The notes under the pieces are model-generated. The model was not told the DNA's origin and did no database searches. It worked only from the letters and a program-made list of their open reading frames with translations. Shown here piece by piece: positions 12,841-24,300 of a stretch of DNA of 60,000 bases (position 1 is its first letter; the number at the start of each line of letters is the position of its first letter). The translations under genes were made by a program, and so were the position numbers. The stretch comes from Owenia fusiformis (lineage: Eukaryota; Annelida; Polychaeta; Sabellida; Oweniidae), in assembly GCA_903813345.2 (NCBI GenBank), contig CAIIXF020000012.1, positions 2,275,318-2,335,317 of the forward strand, given 5' to 3'.

Positions 12841-13420
12841 CAGATTGGAACTATCAATTTACAGATATGGACCACAAATGAAATGCCACACCACAATCAA
12901 AGATGAGCAGATGTTAACCAGCAGTTGAGAATAAATAAATATATAAATAATTATATGAACAAATCAAAAGAAACCAGTCTTGGACCAGCAATTAATAGAT
13001 ATGAACCAGCATTGAACAGATGTTGGCTTCCAGTGAACAAATTGATACCTTACATTGATATACAGGTTAAATACTAAATAGTTAATGGGACTAGATTGAA
13101 CAAATGCGGACCAGCATTATATGGAAGTTGAACAGATATGATAAGATACAGAGTATCTAGAAAAAAAGTTACAAATCCCCTAAAATTAATGATTTTGAAG
13201 AAAGAAGTCATATCTGAATGTGATATTTTCCCTATCAGATAAGAATGTCATATTTTTTATAATTTTTCATATTTGGGATGGTAAAGGACCCAATTCTACT
13301 GTAAATATATAGACATACCTTCCAAAATATTTAAGACAAGCTTTTGATTTCTCAAAATTTGTTTGAGTGTGTATTGAATTGTCAACTTTTTCATTTTTGA
13401 TACCTAAAATTACATGACCT

Positions 13421-16400
13421 TCAGTTCAACCGTATTATAATGGCAACAATAATCGCAATCAAAACAATAAAACCAAAGATGACACATATCCAGAATTTAA
13501 CCTGAAATTAAATGAAACAGGAATATTATACACATCATTTATCAAATAAGTGATAAAAAAAAAAAAAAGTGATGAATAATTGCAGCAAGGTGGGATTTTC
13601 TACATATAAAAGAAGACTCTAAGTGACGGGTGATATTTCTTTGAGAAGACGTACCATATTTTCTCAAATAAGCACCTAACCTGGGCTATTTAGAAAATTC
13701 AAAATATCTTCTTCAGACCATTCTAATAAGCACCCATATATGAAAGAAGTCAAAAAGCCAGGGAATTTCATATGGAAATTTCTTGCCAAGAATGGCCTAT
13801 TTGTGGTCTGTATTAACTAGAAATGGACCCCTTGACAAGGACATTTTCCTAACATAGAAAACAAGAACACAAATGTGTACAAAATGTCCCCACCAAGTGG
13901 TGATCCCGTGAAATGGTTATCCTGAAAATGAGTAGACAAGACTTTACCAACACAATTTGAGGACGGAAAATCCAAAGTGGCCACCTTAAAATTTACCCAG
14001 AATGCCAAAAATTTAGTCAGTTCTAGATTTTCATACTAAGAACCACCCCTGAAAATTTGAAATTGATCCGTCACACAGTTAACCAGAAAACATGTGAACA
14101 AGACTTTACAGACAAGATTTCAGGATGGAAAATCCAAAATGGCTGCCTTGACATTTACCCAGAATGTCAAAAAACTAATCTGTTTGTAGATTTTCATACT
14201 AAGAATCATCCCTGAAAATATGAAATTGATCTACCAAACGGTTCACCTGAAAACGGGTAGACAAGACTTTACAGACAAGATTTTAGGACAGAAAATCCAA
14301 AATGGCTGCCTTAACATTTACGCAGAATGCAAAAAAAGTAATCAGATGTAGATTTTCATACAAAGAATCATCCCTGAAAATTTGAAATTGATCTATCAAA
14401 CTGTTCTCCTAAAAACGTGTAGACAAGACTTTACAGGCAAGATTTTAAGACGGAAAATCCAAAATGGCTGCCTTGACATTTACCCAGAATGCAAAAAAAC
14501 TAATCAGTTCTAGATTTTCATACTAAGAATCATTCCTGAAAATTTGAAATTGATCTACGAAACGGTTCACCTGAAAACGAGTAGACAAGACTTTACAGAC
14601 AAGATTTTAGGACGGAAAATCCAAAATGGCTGCCTTGACATTTACCCAGAATGCCAAAAAACTAATGAGATCTAGATTTTTATACTAAGAATCATCCCTG
14701 AAAATTTGAAATTGATCCACCAAACGGTTCACCTGAAAACGCGCAGACAAGACTTCACAGACAAGATTTTAGGACCGAAAAATCCAAAATGGCCGACAAT
14801 AAAAAAGTCCTTATGAGTTTTTGCTGATTTCTTTTTACAAAATTATCACATATAACTACTGTTAACAATAAAGTAGTCTTTTACAGCAAAGTACATCTGA
14901 AATTATTTATAAAGCTACTAAATAGTTAAAGTATGAAAACTCAAAAACACCATTCAATATGATACAAAGTATTATCGCGCGCTAACTTTTCTTAAGACAT
15001 TCAAAATGGCTGACATGACTGAGCTAGCAGGTCCAAAACCTAATCAGATCTAGAATGAAGTGAGCTGAACAAGATGTTAAAGTTTTAAAAGCAACTGTGA
15101 AGCAGTTTTTCTTAAAGTTTGCAGACAAGGATTTTAGCATTTGACTTCAAAATGGCCGACAGGAAGTAGGTATCGAGTTAATTTTTTTTCATCCACATCT
15201 GTATGCACTCATAAGTTATCCCTGAAAATTTGAAGGTGATATCTGTAGCGGTTTTGGAGAAAACTGCCGGACGTACGGACAGACAGACGGACAGACAGAC
15301 GGACAGACGGACGCGCCTAGGCCGACAATATGGCCCCACACTATGTGGTGATATAGCATAAAATAACTATGTACTTCGAAGCTTACATACCAAATAGTAC
15401 TTCATATAATAGTCTATCAAAGCCTTGGGGCTGTATTTCTCCCTCCATGCTTCCTCCGACTTTGATTTAAATATTTTCCGCAGCATTTTTTATTTCGAAT
15501 TTGTGATTTGAAAAGTCGATTAATTATTACTAAATTTACTAAGATTAGGTTATGTAGCTATGTGTAATGGTCCTGTGCAAGACTATTCTTTGATGAAATG
15601 AAATGTTTTCCTACAAGGTAAACTTGTTTGTAAATACCCTTGTTAATAAATAAGTGAATTTAATTCTTAATTTTTTCATGATCTTAATTTATTTTACAAT
15701 GAACCACCTGCTGTAATGAATTTCACTTTTCATTGCATATTTCCAGAAAGTAAAAGTGTTTGCATATGCTACTGCATTCAAATTGTGAAAAAAATCATTT
15801 TCAATTATCAAAAGGTTTCTGATATTACATAAGAACTTTATATTCCTTGGATCAATATGTTTCACCAATCTCTCATGAATGTGTTTACAGAACTAAGTAA
15901 ACACATCTACATTTGACTGTTCAAACACCTTACAATTTAGTCAGCTCTACCTTTCTCTATCAAATAATAAAAGAAAGTACATTATTTCAGGAATAAAATT
16001 TCAATTTCAATTTTTCTCTTTTTGCGAGTTATTGGTTACATTTTCTATTTGATGAAAATAGGCACATTAAACTGATGTATTTAAAATTTAAAATCCAAAC
16101 AACTAAAATGAAATAAAGAAATCTCAATGATGGTCAAATAGTCATTTTTATACATCAAAAAGGCAATGGCGTCATCTAACAAATGACCCTGTATCATCGA
16201 TCCCCACCCCCTCCAAAAATACCAGCTGACAGAAATTGATATGTAGACCCCTTATAGGATTCCCTCAGGACCATGATAACAGATCACTTACAACATTCTT
16301 CAATATCCATGGAGATCTGGCATTTTACTTGAACATTTTTTAAATATTTTATTTCATTGTTCTTGGGGTAGGTTTCACATGTTAAAATGTTGATTTCAAA

Positions 16401-18938
16401 TTGCACTTGATCAAAGATGTCTTTGGACATTCAATCCCATGATTATTTCATTGAAAAGTTGAAAATCAAATTTACAGACAAATTCACAATGGTATTTTTC
16501 TTCCGTCTTATAAATCTAAACTGTTCACCATTAGCAATCACCCCATACTATACATGTTAGCTCAATGATCTTTCCAGAAATAGAGAAACTGGGCCCTTAT
16601 GCACGTCCAAATTATCATTTGGACCCATTCAATAGACCATATCAGGAATAATACTTTTTAGTTTTAAATATTTTTGAAGTATTTCATACAATACCTTTCT
16701 GTAATTTCCCATTGGTTGAGTTTGTACTTGTCCTTGGGTATTCTGTATTGTGACTACACCCTACAAAATAACATGGAAATTAAGTACTTGACCTTGGGTA
16801 TTCTGTATTGTGACTACACCCAACAAAATAACATGGAAATAAACTTATTGTGACTACACCCTACAAAATAACATGGAAATTAAGTACTTGACCTTGGGTA
16901 TTCTGTATTGTGACTACACCCAACAAAATAACATGGAAATAAACTTATTGTGACTACACCCTACAAAATAACATGGAAATTAAGTACTTGACCTTGGGTA
17001 TTCTGTATTGTGACTACACCCTACAAAATAACATGGAAATAAACTTATTGTGACTACACCCTACAAAATAACATGGAAATTAACTTAGATGTTCTGTATT
17101 GTGACTACATCCTCACAAAAAATAACATAAAAATATACATAAACTTGAGTTATACCATAAAATTATTTATATAATTGTGATTATTTCAAATAGTAGGTTT
17201 ATTTCTCTTTATCTTGAAATTGCCTCACTTGTCAAATTTACCTCGCCTATACTCGAGCTTCATCCCTGATATAAATTTTATAATTACAGTGAAACCTGTA
17301 AAGGTGAACACCTCAAAGTGAAACACTGCAGAGTCCCAAGACTAACTGACTTAACCTCTACAAGTAGGATGAAGGTACTAAGGATGTTCCACTTAGACAG
17401 TTTTTACTGAATATTGCTAGGGGGAAATCTGTAACTTACCGGTTGCCCTGAATAGACATTGTTCCCATAATTAACAGGTTGTGCTCCGCATATATAGTTT
17501 GGTTGTACCCCATATCCTGGAGGAGGGGGTGGCTGAACAGGGTAAGGCCTTTGGGCATCACTTGTAGGTTGCTGGGGGTAGGGAGCTTGTCCTGTGGGTG
17601 GGGGGTAAGGAGCTTGTCCCGCAGGTGGGGGGTAAGGAACTTGTCCCGCAGGTGGGGGGTAGGGAACTTGTCCTGTGGGTGGGACTTGACCACCTGGTGC
17701 TCCATATGCCGGATTATATTCATTAGGGGTGGACTGAAACAAATAACAAGGCAATATGACAAAATATCACCGCCTAGTTGAAGCAAGATAAAAATAAAAA
17801 AAGACCTTTTTGACCTTGAGGACATTTTGACCTTTTTGACCTTGTCATTAAAGGGTCAAATCTATTATGACCTTAAGAATGTCATTTAAGGTCAAATCTA
17901 TAGTCAGATTTGAACTGTTGAGAACTTGTGGATGATTTTGAAAAAAAATTGGTCAATTTGAAGCAAGTTAAAAAAGAACTTTTTGACCTTTTTTGACCTT
18001 AAGAAGGAAAAAATATTATGTTAACAAAGTATATACTTATACATTATATAGGTTTGATATCCTCCAGTGCCCTAGGTTACATTGCTCAACTTAGCGTTTT
18101 AATTGATAGGCGATCTTATTTCAATGAATCATTTCAGGTCTTTATGGATCAATAAATAAGTTTCCTAGCATAATATCTTCCATAAAGTTGATTATTGATA
18201 GCTGGTAGCCTCAGCCACCCTTCCTACAATATTTGACATCGCTTTCTCGGAACATTCTCTTCTATATTCAGCAGCAGATGTCCAAAAAACATTTACTTAT
18301 AAATTAATAACTTTATTTGAAGATATGGTTGAGTGACACGTCAATGGCAATGCGTCACATGATCACACAGTAACCAGACATTTGATCAAACATGTGACTG
18401 GCAAAATGGACAATCCAAATTTTACCACACGCTATAAATATTTATATCGGTATGATGCTACCTACACTGTCATGTTTGGCTGAATTTTACCATGTACAGT
18501 AACCTAGGGCGCTGGAGGTCATAGAACATATTGGTAAGTTGATGCCTGGTAAATATTATATTGTTTGTTTACTTTCAAACTTCAAAGTGCTTACTTGAAT
18601 TACAAATTTTACTTTTCTCGTTTTATTATGGTGCAAACTGTAGATCTATATCTCTGTATCAATATCTGACATGGCCAGATGAATCATGAAATTACTGCAA
18701 CTAGAAGTAATTCAGTATGTATCCAAATGTATGTAATATAACAAAAACTAATAAGACTGGTGACATAATGTGTCTGAATGTATAGACTTTTGAATAAAGT
18801 CAAAATAGAATCTATATGTCAATTTTTCTGATTTGGGTTGGTCTCAAAACAAAACATATATTTTTAAATTCAAAATATACTTACTTTTACCACATCTTCG
18901 TACGAGGGAGGGGCTCCATCGCCCGCTCCGGAACTCAT
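13421..18938 (-). CDS. Small proline-rich, PY-motif, tail-anchored membrane protein (164 aa, unnamed)
   Basis: Four minus-strand exons join in phase 0: 18938-18885, 17733-17440, 16760-16695 and 13501-13421 (TGA). The start is the ATG at 18936-18938 after an AT-rich leader. Residues 1-18 are MSSGAGDGAPPSYEDVVK, containing a PPSY motif of the kind bound by Nedd4-type WW domains. Residues 19-116 are rich in Pro, Gly, Gln and Tyr, with about four in-frame GQVPYPPPA-like repeats encoded by 30-bp DNA units. Exon 3 gives GVVTIQNTQGQ. Exon 4 encodes WICVIFGFIVLIAIIVAIII, a single hydrophobic helix three residues from the C-terminus, so type IV (tail-anchored) topology is inferred. LITAF-like proteins share a PPSYEE start but carry a CxxC domain that is absent here. 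The protein is otherwise unrecognised. The exon-3 acceptor lies at the end of a tandem array. Confidence 0.7.
13866..15357 (+). repeat. Composite interspersed repeat with ~162-bp internal tandem array and GACAGACG microsatellite
   Basis: Between 13880 and 14800 a unit of about 162 bp recurs five to six times. It contains AAAATGGCTGCCTTGACATT, ACCCAGAATG, TAGATTTTCATACTAAGAAT and AGACAAGACTTTACAGACAA. It continues into further AAAATGGC-GAC fragments at 15004 and 15145, then GACGGACAGACAGACG at 15270-15312. It closes with CCCCACACTATGTGGTGATAT, which loosely complements CCCCACCAAGTGGTGAT near 13890. The similar ends suggest one mobile unit. It sits downstream of exon 4 in genomic order, within intron 3 of the minus-strand gene. 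Confidence 0.75.
16690..17125 (-). repeat. Tandem array copying the exon-3 splice acceptor of the tail-anchored protein gene
   Basis: Read on the minus strand, the unit TTATTTTGTAG|GGTGTAGTCAC occurs about eight times. Long and short forms alternate to give a period near 100 bp. The long form includes the exon-3 start (ACAATACAGAATACCCAAGG). The true exon is the last copy in transcription order (16760-16695). Two copies have TTG in place of TAG and have lost the acceptor; the others keep an AG. Confidence 0.85.
17743..18010. repeat. GACCTTTTTGACCTT-rich dispersed repeat, related to 50395-50570
   Basis: Repeated GACCTTTTTGACCTTG and TTAAGGTCAAATCTAT phrases occur here. The phrase AGTTGAAGCAAGATAAAAA reappears inverted near 50515 (ATCTTGCTTCAATTAGGTGG). 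It is intronic in the minus-strand gene, adjoining the exon-2 acceptor. Confidence 0.5.
18061..18518. mobile_element. MITE-like element with 20-bp terminal inverted repeats
   Basis: The left end is CCTCCAGTGCCCTAGGTTAC and the right end is its complement with one mismatch (GTAACCTAGGGCGCTGGAGG). It is 458 bp long, has no coding capacity and lies in intron 1 of the tail-anchored protein gene. No target duplication is evident. Confidence 0.75.
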
Positions 18939-20007
18939 ATTTTACAAATATTACTAAAAAGATATATCAAGAGTCCGATAATAGACTGATTATTCGAAAA
19001 AATGAGTAATTTTGTTCAAAATATTTCGAAATATTTGTTTCCGGAAGTGACGCAAATTGGATGTAAAACTCAGAATCGTGGAATGGTAAAAACGAAACAA
19101 ACAACGACACAAATTCGAACGCAGCACACTCTTCTTTTTGATGTGATAGATTCATTGTCAATGTCTAGTCTATGTCAATAATCTGCAAAAGGCTATTAAG
19201 CACACATTGAAGCAGATATATAGTTCAACAGTGATAGAATTTGATGTTTGTTTGTATCCTTTTATGCGCTTAATGGCGCTAAGGCCATAAGAAGTAATTT
19301 CTTTGTTTTGCGTCCTGGCAAAATCCAAATCATGCAAGGGTAGAAGGAAAACAAACACAAACTCAAGAAAAAAACACAAACTTGTTTGCTGAGAAATGTA
19401 TACATTTTATGGGCATTAAAAGTGATGACATACCAATTTGCAGTGATTACAAACAAATACCATCTGTACATTTTATACAATATATTTAAACAAAGCTATT
19501 ATTCAAGGGTACAAAATAAGAAAATACACAATGTATGCCAAAGTAATCAATAACACTGTCAATTTTGAGGCATATCATATTATCCACCATATCGTCTGAT
19601 TCTGATTGAACGAAATGCAATGGTACTTTCAGACCCTTGTGATTGCTATTTGGATGTGTTTTTTTGATTTATTCAATATCATGCAAGCAAGGGGACGCAA
19701 AAAAAAGAATCTACTTCTTATGGCCTAAGTGGTCTTGTGTTGCTTGTTTTTCACCTGTGCTTACACTTGTGCTTATATTTTCATAAAGTCTAAAATCACT
19801 TATACTAATACAGCTGTATATACAGTTTTATAATGTGCTCATTTGAATAGAATATAATTATTAGTCTTAGAAACATAAGCTAACATTAGGCTACAGGCTG
19901 TAGATTATATTTTTCAATGTGAGAAACACTTTTGGATTTGTCTCAGTCATATTACTTTTTTTTCAATTTCTTAGTGGTAGCAAGGTCCTTGAAATATGGT
20001 TACATAG
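18939..20007. other. 5' flank of the minus-strand gene; repeat fragments
   Basis: The region just upstream of the ATG should contain the 5' UTR and promoter of the tail-anchored gene; no TATA box was placed. Fragments at 19240-19340 (TTTGTTTGTATCCTTTTATG, GGCCATAAGAAGTAATTTCT) and, partly inverted, at 19680-19780 (CTACTTCTTATGGCC) recur near 44080-44170, which marks a dispersed repeat family. Confidence 0.45.
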
Positions 20008-20285
20008 CAGGGGCGTAGCCAGCTTTCAGTCAGGGGGGGTGCGATCGCCGAAAAAATTTCAGTTTTCTGTCAGGGGGGGTGCGATTTTGGCATAAGCAAC
20101 ACAAAAAATTAAGATTTCTTTTGAATTTTACAAAAATTGATGCAACTTCCTTCAAAATTGAGCTAGAAGCTTCAAATAAAAAGCATTTTAAAGCTCTGTT
20201 CTTCCTCTATCCAATGGTCATATTTTCAAAGGTTAGGGGGGGGGGTGCGATCGCACCCATCGCACCCCCCCTGGCTACGCCCATG
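20008..20285. mobile_element. Short element with CAGGGGCGTAGCCAG ends and 6-bp target duplication
   Basis: The left end is CAGGGGCGTAGCCAGC and the right end is CTGGCTACGCCCATG. ACATAG flanks both sides (20002-20007 and 20286-20291). The interior shares GATGCAACTTCCTTCAAAAT and AAGCATTTTAAAGCTCT with the 12227 and 22321 copies. This is the best preserved member in the window. Confidence 0.8.
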
Positions 20286-21329
20286 ACATAGGCCTTTTAT
20301 TGGACCATGGACCTTAAAGACCTTAAAGTCCATGATTGGACGCACTAACGACTAATGTGTCTTGAAAAGAGCTCTTTATCTTGAGAGCTAGATCACTTCT
20401 GACCATTAGACTGAAACAAACATAATTTTCCCTGTGTATGGAGGATGATGTATTTCAACTTCAGTATTGTCTTGGATTAAAAAGTCATACCACCTACCAA
20501 GTCTGTGTTCATGTGAACTCAAGGGATGTGTATTAACCACTTGAAATACAATATATGACATAAAGGTTTTCTTTTTTAATTTTTTTCACCTCCTTATGAC
20601 TTATGTCTTGCACTAAATATTTTTGAAATTATATAAATTTTTCAAATAATGAACTGGAAAGTATCAAGTAAAATACACATTTTCCCTTCCAATCTTAGAG
20701 TCTTTATTTTATCACTGGGAGTTGTACCAAATTCTTCTGAGCTAATAATGACTATGGGGTTCTAGGCATTCCGGAGGGGGGGGGCATCCCTATATAAGGT
20801 ACAAGCCCCAGGATAAAGGCCCTATCCAAGGGGATTAAACAAGTGCAATATTTAAATTACAGGGATTCCCCAAAAGCTGTCTTCGGGCCTTGAGTAATAC
20901 TATGATAAATTATGCATGGTAGTCGGAATGTGAGGACCCCAAAGAACCCAATTTAGGCCCTAAAGGATAGTTGATTTGTCAAAATGGATAATTGGATTTT
21001 ACTTGTGATAATGGTTTATCAACCGTTTGAGAAGAGGTTGTTAGATATGTCTTTTGGATGCTTGGGATTCATTTCCAAGGGTCAACTAGTCAACCATGAA
21101 AGACCATGAAAAAGATGAGATTATGTGCACCTGATTAGGAGGTACCTTGTGCATGTTATATAATATATTTGAAATGTTAATGATTAACAGAATGATATTT
21201 GTAAATGATGCCAAACCAACCACGTGGTTATAGTAAATATTTATATCACGTGTCCTTTAGCCACACCTACATTCTGACGTCACTCATTCATAAATATTGA
21301 GCGTGAACACACAAGAGCAAGAAGACAAC

Positions 21330-24300
21330 ATGGCAGCTCCATTTAAACAATTTTCCGGAATACTCAACAAATTGCACCGAATTAAACCGATATCGAACTA
21401 CAAACACAAGGATTTGTTACATCTAAACAGTACACGACTGAAGTCCAGTTCAGTAGCAGCCGATTTAAAAGTTGAAAACAGTGGTAATGATAGTGAAAGT
21501 TCACCTCGGAAATTTGAATCTGTTTCGAAACATGTGGAAAAAGATGATGTGTTTAGCCGATTAGATCTTAGCTTTACAAGCGCCCAGGAAGCGTATAAGA
21601 GCAAGACAACTTGGGAACTGATCAGAGCCATAGTCGTCTATAAATTATGCAGCTATGAGTTTATTGTCAACAGAAATCGAGAGGTAAAAATCATTGTGTA
21701 TTCACAATTTTAGATTTGATAGAATATTTCAGGGGTCAGTTGTGTAAAATATATTTGAGGAAGGAATGAAAAATTCTACATTGGAACATATTGGTCAATG
21801 GATTTTAGTGAAAGGAAAGGATTTTTAGGGTTTGGTATATTTGTGTTGGGCAAAGAGGCTACAATAGTCTAGTTCTAGATTTACTCGAGTCTCTAGCTTA
21901 CAGCTAGATGTAACTTCATTGATTTCGTATGTACTTGTATTTTGTATGTAAAAATTGCTACACGCACCTAGAAATCATTTTTAATAAATTTTATAAATAT
22001 TTTGAAGAATATTAATTATATCGGAGTGGCTCCAGGACCGACAATTGTCGGTACTGGAGACTGTCCAGGGGTATTTGCTAGGGTACCGACAATTGTCGGC
22101 ACTCTATCGTCAACTAGTAGTGCCAGATAGAGAACCGACAATTGTCGGTACGCAAGTGGCTGCTACGTGTTTTTGATAGAGAGCCGACAATTTCATAAAT
22201 AAATGCACTACTTTTACATTTAGAAATAACCTCATCACTGGTAGCCTAGTGGTTAGCGAGCACGACTCGAACACACTCGGTCCCGAGTTCGAATCCCGGC
22301 AAGACCTACTTTTTTCTTTTGAGGGGGGGGGGGCATAGTGCTTCTTTTGCAGTATGGAATCGTACAGGCATTAATTTGTAGTGAGCCATAATTTATTTCG
22401 ACAAAAATTGATTCAACTTCCATCAAAATTGTCCTACAAGCTTCAATTAAAAAACATTTTAAAGCTCTTTTCTTGTTCTATCTAATGGGTCGATATATAC
22501 AGTTAGGGGAGGGGATGCTTTCGCCCCCGTCGCTCTCTACCCTTACTACGCCATGGCACAGGAGAAATATCTCATTTGGAATATATCACTGTTTACTTTG
22601 CGTTTGGTAGCTCTCTCATGCGAGATGGAATCGTGGCCATTAACTAAGGGAGCCAAATGCAACTTCCATCAAAAATTGTGCTATAAGGTATGAGTACCGT
22701 AATCCAACACCAAATTCGAAAATTCATAACAATACTTTGCACATATGGCGTTCGTGACCAACTATGAAACGCTTACCCCCCATAGTGTTACATATCAAAA
22801 TGCACCGGTCCATATAGGGGTTCGATTGACCTACATCAAATTATAGGGAGTCAGGTTACTTTTTGAGATATCAGCGTCCGTTTATTGCGTAGTAAACATG
22901 CTCACGTTCGGAACTATTTTGACCTACATCGCTATTTTCGTAATTCAAATGAAAGTTGAACTCCTCTTTATTTTGACACCAAATAGTGGCATACTAGGTA
23001 CCCTAGAAAGAGAAGCCAACTATGGGTTATTTAGAACGATACCACAGGTTTTTAAATGGACTATATAGGGGTTATACCTTTTGGCGGATGGATATGGAAC
23101 CTCATACCATAAGCTTCAAATAAAAAACATTCTAGCTATTTTCTTCTATCTAATGGGTAGCAAACGCCCCTTTTTACGCCTTGTCGGCTCAGGAGAAATA
23201 TCCTGTCTGTTTAGAATATATATAGCCGTTTACTCTGCATTAATAGCTCTCTAACGTCTTACTTGTTCATGTTTTTTATTGGGCCTTTCAACGTTTACTA
23301 CCATTCCCTGTTCCCGGGCTACCATTTTTTGACTGGGTTTGGTAATCCCCGGGTAACCGGGGCTAATGCCCTCCCCGGGTTTTGCACTTGTTCCCAAAAT
23401 ATCCGTATGATATCTGAAATATCCCACCGCGCATTGCGCATGCGCCAGAAAATTCGAAAATTAATATTTGTCGGTCCTCTAGCGTGTAAACACAGCATAT
23501 CTCCCGTACCGACAATTTATTTGTCGGTCCTCTAGCGTGCCACCACATCAGAGTCTAGAGTACCGACAATTGTCGGTACTCTAGCCTTTACGTAATTATA
23601 TTTAGGATGAAACGTTGCTTGTCTGGATTTCGATATTTCAAAATTTCTTTTCGGAGTTTGACACATGGTGAAATTTTCTCGCTGTAGCTAAAAATGGCTT
23701 CCGGTTCCGAATGGAGGAAACTTTGAAATTATTCTCGCTTAAAGAAATCAAATATAACAATAGATTCAGACGGAGATGTGTGCTGATGTTTCTCAAATCT
23801 ATACATAGAGGTATATTTCATATTATTATGCCGTATTTACTGTGCGTGTGACACAATGATTTACAATATTTACAATACCAAGGCAGCTCAATCTTTCTAC
23901 TCAAAGCCGGAATATAGAGAAGGCTTTGGACCGAAGTAATTCTAGATAGTTTCAGATGCCGAGTTTATCAGTGTTGGATCTTTGCCCCCTGCCATCATAC
24001 TAGAGGTGCACCCAAAGAGTTAAATTTCGGATCAATGCTGTTCTTGATAAGTTTGGTGTCTTTTTAATTAATAATCTTAACTCGTGAAAAATACTGTTTT
24101 TCTTTGTGACAGATGACAGCTAGTAATACAAGTATGCGTATATGTGTGCAGGAATCTCTTAGGACACCCCTGAATGTCCCAATCCTTACTTCAGACGCCT
24201 GTACACATTTTACCTCACTTTTTGAAGGGTCTTGTACATGTACCTCATAATCTGACACTTATTACCTTATCTTGATTGAATTAATTAAATTGGTATTAAT

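Larger units (their letters stand above)
22037..23577. mobile_element. Region bounded by repeated 16-bp palindromes ACCGACAATTGTCGGT
   Basis: Perfect or near-perfect copies lie at 22037-22052, 22085-22100, 22134-22149 and 23562-23577. Partial copies lie near 22183, 23466 and 23507-23530, usually beside TCTAGC or GCTAG. The paired clusters about 1.4 kb apart look like compound ends of a mobile element in PRODH intron 1. The interior carries a tRNA-like SINE head and a GTAGCC-type fragment, but no ORF. Confidence 0.55.

Noticed and set aside
12540-12928. Three overlapping ORFs on both strands across the ACAGATGTGGACCAGCAG repeat
   Set aside because: They are by-products of a 21-bp tandem repeat; none is flanked by plausible exon signals.
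21297-21329. Upstream TTG start for PRODH
   Set aside because: Animal nuclear genes rarely use TTG; the ATG at 21330 is in frame and gives a suitable mitochondrial leader.
22240-22306. Functional tRNA gene
   Set aside because: Box A and box B are present, but the acceptor and anticodon arms do not pair well, and it sits among repeat debris.
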